From: an uncultured Chlorobiota bacterium
Lineage (GTDB): Bacteria > Bacteroidota > Kapaibacteriia > OLB7
DNA length: 12,640 nucleotides
Reading direction: 5' to 3'
NCBI GenBank assembly: GCA_946481475.1
Contig: CAMLOB010000048.1
Coordinates: forward strand, 1 to 12,640
Positions within the stretch are counted from its first letter, which is position 1; each line of letters begins with the position of its first letter. This document shows positions 7,045 to 12,640 of this stretch, piece after piece. The notes beneath the pieces are model-generated. The model saw nothing but the letters and a program-made list of their open reading frames with translations. It did no database searches and was not told where the DNA came from. Both the position numbers and the translations under genes were made by a program.

Positions 7045-8280
7045 CTATGCACCGTTCCCGGAAACAAGGCGAAGGAACTTCCGTTTGCCGACTTTCAGCA
7101 CCGCCTCGTTTTCCGGCGCAAATACCAGGTTGATATCCGAAATCTTCTCTCCGTCGATCGAGACGCCTCCCCCCTGAATCAGGCGACGGGCCTCCCCTTT
7201 CGATGAGGTCATGCCTGCGTCGACCATCAATTGCGTCAGGCTGGTCGGCTCGGGAACGTGCCTGACATCCATCTCCTCCGGCACATCCTTGTCGATGAAA
7301 ATCCTGTCGAACTCCTCCTCGGCCTTCATCGCCGTCTTCCGGCTGGTGTAGCGGGCCACCAGTTCGCGCGCAAGCCGCCGTTTCAGATCACGCGGATGAA
7401 GCTCTCCCGATGCCAGTCCTCTCTTCAGCTCCTCCACCTCACTCTCAGGATAGAAGACCACAAGCCGGAACCAGTCGGGCATCAACTCATCCGGAATCGA
7501 AAGGGTCTTGCCGTACATGTCGTTCGGGAAATCGTTCAGGGCGATGTAGTTGTCGAGCGACTTCGACATTTTCTCCTTTCCGTCGGTACCGACCAGCAGA
7601 GGGCAGGTGATGATCACCTGCGGTTCCTGATCGTGGGCCCGTTGCAGATCGCGCCCCACCAGCAGGTTGAACTTCTGATCGGTCCCCCCCAGCTCCACAT
7701 CCGAACGGATGGCCACCGAGTCCATCGCCTGGACCAGCGGATAGAGGAGCTCGTGAAGGGAGATCGGCACCTCGGCCGCAAAGCGCTTGCTGAAATCGTC
7801 CCGCTCCAGCATCTGCGATACGGTATACTTGCTGGCCAGCGCAATCACCTCGGCAAAGCTCATCGGGGCAAGCCATTCGCTGTTGTAGACAATCTTCAGA
7901 AGTTTCGATGAGAGGATCTTCGTCGCCTGATCGAAATAGGTCTGCCCGTTCTGCCGGGTCTCCTCAAGCGAAAGGGCCGGCCGGGTTTTCGAGCGGCCGG
8001 AGGGATCGCCGATCATTGCCGTGAAATCGCCGATAATCAGAATCGCCTGGTGTCCGAGATCCTGAAAATCCCGCATCTTCTGCAGCACCACCGCATGTCC
8101 GATGTGAAGATCCGGACGCGAAGGATCGGCCCCGAGCTTCACATCGAGCGGTCGCCCGGTCTCGATCGAGCGCTTGAGCTTCGCCTCCAGCTCCTCTTCC
8201 GGCAGAATTTCCTCGGTCCCCCGTCGGATCAGATCCATCTGTTCGTTCAGCGGCGGAAATATCGTCTTCTCTTTCATCAT
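7045..8280 (-). CDS. tyrS: Tyrosyl-tRNA synthetase (class I, with C-terminal S4 domain)
   Basis: 411 aa from the ATG at 8280. It charges tRNA-Tyr with tyrosine using ATP in the cytoplasm. The class I signatures are clear: KLGADPSRPDLHIGHAVVLQ with HIGH at residues 59-62, and KEKMSKSLDN with KMSKS at 237-241. The central stretch ELLYPLVQAMDSV...DVELGGTDQKFNLLVGRDL is the family's tyrosine-binding and Rossmann region and resembles the TyrZ-like branch more than E. coli TyrS. Residues from about 345 to the end form the S4 RNA-binding domain (MTSSKGEARRLIQGGGVSIDGEKI). ATG ATG occur together at 8280 and 8277; an upstream in-frame TTG at 8301 lies inside a palindrome and is unlikely. The gene stands alone between a probable tsaB terminator and the FMN reductase gene. 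Confidence 0.97.
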   Translation of the reverse strand: MMKEKTIFPPLNEQMDLIRRGTEEILPEEELEAKLKRSIETGRPLDVKLGADPSRPDLHIGHAVVLQKMRDFQDLGHQAILIIGDFTAMIGDPSGRSKTRPALSLEETRQNGQTYFDQATKILSSKLLKIVYNSEWLAPMSFAEVIALASKYTVSQMLERDDFSKRFAAEVPISLHELLYPLVQAMDSVAIRSDVELGGTDQKFNLLVGRDLQRAHDQEPQVIITCPLLVGTDGKEKMSKSLDNYIALNDFPNDMYGKTLSIPDELMPDWFRLVVFYPESEVEELKRGLASGELHPRDLKRRLARELVARYTSRKTAMKAEEEFDRIFIDKDVPEEMDVRHVPEPTSLTQLMVDAGMTSSKGEARRLIQGGGVSIDGEKISDINLVFAPENEAVLKVGKRKFLRLVSGNGA

Positions 8281-8293
8281 GGTGTTATGGTCG

Positions 8294-8309
8294 TTGAACA
8301 ATTGTTCAA
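8294..8309. promoter_or_regulatory. Perfect 16-bp palindrome upstream of tyrS, possible operator
   Basis: TTGAACAATTGTTCAA is its own reverse complement and lies 13 nt before the tyrS ATG, where a repressor or a small RNA hairpin could act on tyrS expression. Such a length is expected only about 0.2 times by chance in a window of this size. No other copy was noticed. Confidence 0.45.
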
Positions 8310-8417
8310 TGGTTCGAAAGGGAAAGGTGGGAAGTTAACAAAAGTTTGAAGGGAGGGGGGTTGCGAATGGTCAGACGATCGATGGCCGAAGGGAATGATC
8401 TCCCGATAAAAGCCGCA

Positions 8418-8454
8418 CCGATACCGCAAGACCGAAACCGGTTCCCCGTATCGG
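8418..8454 (-). terminator. Possible terminator after tsaB
   Basis: CCGATAC (8418-8424) and GTATCGG (8448-8454) are perfect 7-bp arms around a 23-nt spacer that can pair further. On the minus strand it begins 7 nt after the tsaB stop, and a GCGGCTTTTA tract follows a few bases after the second arm. It is an imperfect match to the terminator model. Confidence 0.4.
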
Positions 8455-8461
8455 CCGATTC

Positions 8462-9133
8462 TCAGGAGACTTTCTCAACCGGGGCGATGCCGCTGACGTA
8501 GAGGGGCTTGATCTCGTCCGGCCGGACGGTGATTCCTCGTCGGAACAGTTCCCGTCCGTACTCGGCCACGGCCACCGCAGTCAGACGCTTCGTGTCGTGG
8601 GCAACGTAGTCGGAACATTCCGGACCGATCAACGCGGCCCCCGGACCGGCGGCAAAAACGTTCTCGTCGAGCAATGGAGGAAGTTCGTCGAGAGGGATAT
8701 TGTAGGGGGCGGTCAGTCGGTTGAACTGTGGAAAGATTTCATAGAGAGCCGCATAGACACCGCCGCGACGGTCCGGAACGAGCGAGAGGACGCGACTGCG
8801 TCCTCCCACTTCACCGATACTTCTTGCATTCCAGGCAATCGAGTCGAGCGTGGAGACGGGGGTGATCGGAATACCGGTCGCACAGGCAAAACCGACCGCA
8901 AAGCTCATACCGATACGAATACCGGTGTAGGAGCCGGGTCCGACCGACAGAGCGATCACATTGACTTCTTCGGCGGAGATGCTGCACGTATTCAGCGCTC
9001 CCCTGAAGAAAGAGGCCAGGAGCCGGTCATGTGTCCGGGGCATTTCCGCCCGCAGCTCCACAAGCAACCGCTCATCTTCCAGAACGGCGACCGCGCAACT
9101 ATCTCCGGTTGTCTCGATTGAGGCTAAGATCAT
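8462..9133 (-). CDS. tsaB: tRNA threonylcarbamoyladenosine biosynthesis protein TsaB (YeaZ)
   Basis: 223 aa from the ATG at 9133. TsaB is an ASKHA-fold scaffold that joins TsaD and TsaE to place threonylcarbamoyl on A37 of ANN-decoding tRNAs. The N-terminal MILASIETTGDSCAVAVLED and the family signature SVGPGSYTGIRIG (63-75) are typical, and KPLYVSGIAP near the C-terminus matches the usual 'P-x-Y' ending. Length is close to the E. coli protein (231 aa). The start follows the tsaE stop by 7 nt, so the two genes are probably co-transcribed and translationally coupled. An in-frame TTG at 9169 would overlap tsaE and is less likely. TsaD and TsaC are not in this window. Confidence 0.96.
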   Translation of the reverse strand: MILASIETTGDSCAVAVLEDERLLVELRAEMPRTHDRLLASFFRGALNTCSISAEEVNVIALSVGPGSYTGIRIGMSFAVGFACATGIPITPVSTLDSIAWNARSIGEVGGRSRVLSLVPDRRGGVYAALYEIFPQFNRLTAPYNIPLDELPPLLDENVFAAGPGAALIGPECSDYVAHDTKRLTAVAVAEYGRELFRRGITVRPDEIKPLYVSGIAPVEKVS

Positions 9134-9140
9134 GGTTTCA

Positions 9141-9662
9141 TCAAGAGAGAAGATCGGCCACCCCCTCAAGCGTCCCTACGATCTGCACCTCGATCTTGCG
9201 ACAATTCTCCTGATCATCCAGAGGCGTAAACCGGACATCGACCCGGTTCGGCGGAAGGATGTGGGAGCCGTGTTCGGACCATTCAATCAGCTTGACGGCC
9301 AGAGGATCGGCAAGCGTCTCCGGCAATCCGATCTCCTCAAGCTCCTCTCCCGACTCGACACGGTAGAGATCGATATGGTAGATCGTAATCCCCTTTCCGT
9401 CGCCGCTTCGCCCGGCATACTGATTGATGATGGTAAACGTCGGACTCGAGACGATTTCGTCGACGTGCAGTCCTTCGCAGATCCCCTTGATAAATTCCGT
9501 CTTTCCTGCTCCGAGGTCGCCATAGAGAGCGACCGTATCCCCCGACCGCAAGTCGGAAGCCATATCGAGTCCAAGACGGAAGGTCTCGGACTCGCACATG
9601 CTGGTATATACTCTCGGTTCCATAAGTAAGGCTGTTGGTGTCTTCATCGCAGAACAGCGCAT
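9141..9662 (-). CDS. tsaE: tRNA threonylcarbamoyladenosine biosynthesis ATPase TsaE
   Basis: 173 aa from ATG 9662. TsaE is the ATPase partner of TsaB and TsaD in t6A37 formation. The Walker A loop GDLGAGKT is at 48-55, followed by the family's SSPTFTIINQY (72-82), HIDLYR (96-101) and VKLIEWSE (123-130, Walker-B-like). Three in-frame ATGs are possible: 9662 (behind a weak GAGAAG), 9647 and 9623; the last gives 160 aa and a family-like N-terminus (MEPRVYTSMCESETFRLG). It lies 48 nt after porX and 7 nt before tsaB, so it is the middle gene of a probable operon. I recall porX-like genes lying near tsaE in other Bacteroidota but cannot check this. Confidence 0.95.
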   Translation of the reverse strand: MRCSAMKTPTALLMEPRVYTSMCESETFRLGLDMASDLRSGDTVALYGDLGAGKTEFIKGICEGLHVDEIVSSPTFTIINQYAGRSGDGKGITIYHIDLYRVESGEELEEIGLPETLADPLAVKLIEWSEHGSHILPPNRVDVRFTPLDDQENCRKIEVQIVGTLEGVADLLS

Positions 9663-9710
9663 CCGGGCTGCACTTCTCGGGCAACGCGGATGCGCCGTTA
9701 TGCGGAAACT

Positions 9711-11291
9711 CTATCGCACTCGCAGCTCGGCAACCGGCAGGATCATCTCCTCCATCGATATGCCGCCGTGCTGAAAGCTGTCGCGATAATGGTTCAGATA
9801 ATAATGATAGTCCGTCGGGTAAACGAAGTAATAATCTTCCTTTGCGATAACGTACTCGATAGCGGGTCCCCGCTTCGGCAACTTGAAATCGGCCGGATTC
9901 TTCACATAGAAGGCATGTTTTTCATCCACCTTCACATTCCGGCCGTACTTGTAGCGCAGATTCGTCGAGGTCTCACGATCTCCCAGAGCCTTCGAGCCGC
10001 GCAGACAGCGAACCGCACCATGGTCGGTCGTGATGATGATCCGGGCGTTCGGCACCTCGGCCGCCAGGGTCCGCAGCATACCATAGAGACTTGAATGGCT
10101 GAACCAGCTCTTCGTCAGCGAACGATAGGCCGATTCGTCCGGAGCGATCTCCTTCAGGATCGGATAGTCGCTGCGGGAGTGGGCCATCATGTCGACCGCG
10201 TTGACGACAACGGCAATCATCTGCGATTGCGCGTAGTCCAGAATCTCGGATTCGATCTTCCGACCGAATTCGGTATCGATGATCTTCACGTAGCGGACAC
10301 CGCTGCGGAGCGATACGCGGCGGCGCTCCAGCAACTTGTCCAGCAATTCCTTTTCGTACTTGTTCTGCGAGTGGTCGTCGTCCTTGCCGTCTCCGGTCCA
10401 GAGATCGGGATAGTGTTTCTCGATCTCCGAAGGGAAAAGCCCGGCAAAGATCGAATTCCGTGCGTAGGTGGTGGCCGTCGGCAGAATGCCGAAATAGTAG
10501 TCGCGATTGATCGTGAAGAGATCCCCGAGCAACTCCTCCATCGCCATCCACTGATCCAGCCGCATACAGTCGACCACGAAGAAGAAGACCGGTCCGGTAT
10601 CTTCTTTCAGTTTCGGAATCACGTAACGGTCGATCAGATCCGGACTGAGCGTCGGACGCTCCGGATCGTCTTTCTCCATCGCAAGCCAGTCCCGGTAGTT
10701 CTCCTCGACATACTTGCCGAATTCGCCGTTGGCGTCCCGCTTCTGATCCCCCAGCGTCTGTTCCAGCCCCAGATTGTGGTGGCGGTCGAACTCCAGTTCC
10801 CACTCGGCAAGCCGTGCGTAGAGCTCGGCCCACTCACGCCACTCCATCGGTCCCATCAACTTCATTGCAAGCTGATTGAACTCCCGGATATAGTCCTGCT
10901 GGACGTAATCCGCCTCGATCTTCTTCTTGTCCAGAAATTTCTTGCAGACCAGGAGGATCTGCGTCGGGTTGACCGGTTTGGTAAGGTAGTCTGAAATGCG
11001 TCGGCCGATGGCCTCTTCCATCACGGATTCGGCCTCGTTCTTCGTCACCATCACCACGGGAAGATTGGCATCGATCTCCTTGATCTCCGCAAGGGTCTCC
11101 AGTCCCCCCATGCCGACCATCGATTCGTCGAGGAAGATCAGGTCGAACGGTTGCTGACCGACCAGAGCAACGGCATCTTCGCCGTTGGTGACGGTCTCTA
11201 CACCGTACCCCTTCGCCTGAAGGAGTTTGATATGCGGGCGGAGCAGATCGATTTCGTCATCCACCCAAAGAATATTCCGTTGATCGGACAT
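9711..11291 (-). CDS. porX: PorX-type response regulator: receiver domain plus PglZ (alkaline-phosphatase-fold) domain
   Basis: 526 aa, close to the P. gingivalis PorX length of about 518. Residues 1-120 form a CheY-like receiver: acidic pair D11-D12, phospho-acceptor D55 in LIFLDESM, T83 and K105 (LTKP) are all present. Residues 121-210 are a helical linker. Residues about 235-520 are a PglZ domain of the alkaline phosphatase superfamily. A plausible metal/nucleophile set is visible: D241 (VVDCMRLDQW), T272 (LPTATTY), D367 and H371 (AVDMMAHSR), D423-H424 (TTDHGAVRC) and H508 (FQHGG). PorX pairs with histidine kinase PorY in regulating type IX secretion and gliding, and the P. gingivalis protein is reported to be a zinc-containing phosphodiesterase. 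No kinase gene is seen here. A good ribosome site, GGAG, lies 7 nt before the ATG. It is the first gene of a run with tsaE and tsaB. Confidence 0.93.
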   Translation of the reverse strand: MSDQRNILWVDDEIDLLRPHIKLLQAKGYGVETVTNGEDAVALVGQQPFDLIFLDESMVGMGGLETLAEIKEIDANLPVVMVTKNEAESVMEEAIGRRISDYLTKPVNPTQILLVCKKFLDKKKIEADYVQQDYIREFNQLAMKLMGPMEWREWAELYARLAEWELEFDRHHNLGLEQTLGDQKRDANGEFGKYVEENYRDWLAMEKDDPERPTLSPDLIDRYVIPKLKEDTGPVFFFVVDCMRLDQWMAMEELLGDLFTINRDYYFGILPTATTYARNSIFAGLFPSEIEKHYPDLWTGDGKDDDHSQNKYEKELLDKLLERRRVSLRSGVRYVKIIDTEFGRKIESEILDYAQSQMIAVVVNAVDMMAHSRSDYPILKEIAPDESAYRSLTKSWFSHSSLYGMLRTLAAEVPNARIIITTDHGAVRCLRGSKALGDRETSTNLRYKYGRNVKVDEKHAFYVKNPADFKLPKRGPAIEYVIAKEDYYFVYPTDYHYYLNHYRDSFQHGGISMEEMILPVAELRVR

Positions 11292-11717
11292 ACAGTTTCT
11301 CCGTCTGATTCACATTGATTGAGGTACGCTTTCGCCTCTGTTGTCCTTCTGCACGGTAATGTGCAACCGAGGGACCGGTACGATGTAGCTCTTTTCTCTC
11401 TGCGCGTTGCGTCCGAGTTTTGATTGTGATTAGACGGTTCTTCCAGATGTTCTTAGAATTCGGACGGGGTAAACGAACCAGCCGGACTTTTCGCGTCTGC
11501 CGATCCGAACCGGGCGTAACCCCACCCTATGGCCGTTTGTCGTTCGTCAAGATAGCACCCCGCACCGGAACGAAGGTAACGAATCTTTAACGCGCTTTAT
11601 CGGCCGCATGGTATCATCCCGCTTCTACATGAATTTCGGCATTTTAGTTCCCGACGTCGGGTTCCCGGGAGATTATCAAGGATTCGGGACCCACGGCGGG
11701 AATTTCCATACAGAGTG
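11292..11717. other. 426-nt divergent intergenic region
   Basis: It separates porX (leftward) from the exported-protein gene (rightward) and should hold both promoters, but I see no strong consensus for either. It contains a ribosome site for porX (GGAGAAA, minus strand, 11302-11296), an inverted repeat TGCAC-GGTAAT-GTGCA at 11350-11365, and a 12-bp palindrome CCCGACGTCGGG at 11650-11661, followed by TCCCGGGA. I found no credible coding region or RNA gene in it. Confidence 0.6.
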
Positions 11718-12640
11718 ATGACGGACTTTCTGAACATTCGGACCGCAGTTCTGCTGACGGCCTTTCTGATCACCTGCGGGACTCTGCACGCGCAGAGCTC
11801 CAGGTGGTGGTATCCGCTCGGCACGCCGGAGGGGGCGCGGAGCAATCCACAACAGACCGGAACCCAGCAGGGGAACGAGATTCTGATCAAGTGGCGGAAC
11901 GCCGCCCTGAAGAATTCTCCCGTCCTCCTGGTCGGCGCTGGCCATGTCGGCCGCGCCATCGCGATACTCAGATCCAACGGCTTTCTTGTAGGCGAGATAT
12001 TCGTTCCGGCAACGGATACGGCCCTGGCGGCCATGCTCACCGGTCTGTTCGATTCGACGGCGACCTCCCCCCTGCCGACGCCGGCGGCCCGACCGAACAT
12101 GATCGGCATCGGATTGAAGCAGGTGCAGAACATCGAGGAATTTTTTGCCAACGGTCTGCTGCTGAATACCTCCGGGGAAGTTCTCTATGAACTTGGCATT
12201 GTAGCCTCCACCGAACGGGCTACGCTGGCCGGACGGACGTTGCAATCGAACCGAACGGTCACCATACTTCCGGTGGCCGTGTGGAAATCGGGGACCGAGG
12301 GACTGATCGCCTTCGGCATCATCACACAGAACGAGTTCGTGCAGGCGCAGTCGGATCGGATGATCAACAGTCTCAGACGCTACGATCTGAATGCACGCCA
12401 GGCAGGAGGACTCGGGCAGCCGATCGATCTGGCTCCGAAACTCTATCCCCAACCTCCGGTCTTCGGCGAACGGAACGGAGCGGGAACCGATGTCATGGCT
12501 CTCTCCACCTCCCGCTATGACTTTTCCCCCCCGATCGTTCTGGGAACGCTTCCCCGACAGACGGCGTCGAATCACCCCCACGCCCGCAGCTTCGACGTCA
12601 CCTCCCCGTGGGACGGTCGGCTCGTCGGCCGGGTCAGTGT
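11718..12640 (+). CDS. Exported protein of unknown function (partial, runs off the right edge)
   Basis: The frame is open from ATG 11718 to the window end (307 codons, no stop). A signal peptide is clear: MTDFLNIRTAVLLTAFLITCGTLHAQ, cut after HAQ. Cys20 sits in LITC, a poor lipobox because Thr occupies the -1 position, so a lipoprotein is less likely. The mature part is mixed in composition with a Pro/Ala-rich patch near 118-126. At 73-80 the sequence GAGHVGRA resembles a GxGxxG dinucleotide-binding loop, which would be odd in an exported protein and may be chance. The rest (IGIGLKQVQNIEEFFANGLLL..., ...ILPVAVWKSGTEGLIAFGII...) matches no family that I recognise. It is transcribed away from porX, and the adjacent GTG at 11715 is an alternative start. 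Confidence 0.85.
   Translation, partial: MTDFLNIRTAVLLTAFLITCGTLHAQSSRWWYPLGTPEGARSNPQQTGTQQGNEILIKWRNAALKNSPVLLVGAGHVGRAIAILRSNGFLVGEIFVPATDTALAAMLTGLFDSTATSPLPTPAARPNMIGIGLKQVQNIEEFFANGLLLNTSGEVLYELGIVASTERATLAGRTLQSNRTVTILPVAVWKSGTEGLIAFGIITQNEFVQAQSDRMINSLRRYDLNARQAGGLGQPIDLAPKLYPQPPVFGERNGAGTDVMALSTSRYDFSPPIVLGTLPRQTASNHPHARSFDVTSPWDGRLVGRVS

Noticed and set aside
10095..10994. A 299-aa open frame on the plus strand
   Set aside because: It is antisense to porX, whose receiver and PglZ residues are well conserved.
11350..11365. TGCAC/GTGCA dyad as a definite PorX operator
   Set aside because: Five-base arms are common by chance and the PorX protein has no recognised DNA-binding domain; kept only as a note in the intergenic region.
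11676..12581. A 301-aa open frame on the minus strand at the right edge
   Set aside because: The plus strand there gives a signal peptide and protein-like composition, while the minus product is Arg/Gly-rich with no motifs.

Overview
This is a roughly 57% GC bacterial window, almost fully coding. Nine genes are supported on the minus strand, read from about 11.3 kb down to 1, and one divergent gene sits on the plus strand at the right edge. A PorX-type response regulator fused to a PglZ phosphatase-like domain, signal peptides ending in 'AQ' or 'SQ', and an ECF sigma factor next to a possible anti-sigma protein point to the Bacteroidota / Chlorobiota / Ignavibacteriota / Kapabacteria group. 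The high GC favours a Kapabacteria- or Ignavibacteria-like lineage, but this placement is an inference from a few genes.

Layout from right to left. (i) 11718-12640 (+): the N-terminal 307 codons of an unrecognised exported protein, separated by a 426-nt divergent intergenic region from (ii) a compact minus-strand run porX (9711-11291), tsaE (9141-9662), tsaB (8462-9133), which has 48- and 7-nt gaps and ends in a probable hairpin. (iii) tyrS (7045-8280), with a perfect 16-bp palindrome just before its start. (iv) A small NADPH-dependent FMN reductase (6401-6955) with a short hairpin terminator. (v) An ECF sigma factor (5683-6321) and a one-pass membrane protein that looks like a zinc-free anti-sigma factor (4725-5555), ended by a strong 11-bp terminator. 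(vi) An outer-membrane protein with two OmpA-like domains (2361-4550). (vii) A large exported protein (at least 768 codons, running off the left edge) with beta-propeller-like repeats, an Ig/TIG-like segment and a glycine-rich C-terminal part.

How they may work together. tsaE and tsaB encode two parts of the t6A37 tRNA-modification machinery, and tyrS is housekeeping. The others fit an envelope/secretion theme. In Porphyromonas gingivalis, PorX acts with PorY and the ECF sigma factor SigP to control type IX secretion. Here a PorX homologue, an ECF sigma factor, a candidate anti-sigma factor, an OmpA-type envelope protein and two large exported proteins lie within 12.6 kb. The genes are seen directly; the regulatory connection is a hypothesis. 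No RNA genes, CRISPR arrays, insertion sequences or prophage signs were found, and I saw no clear system unknown to science.
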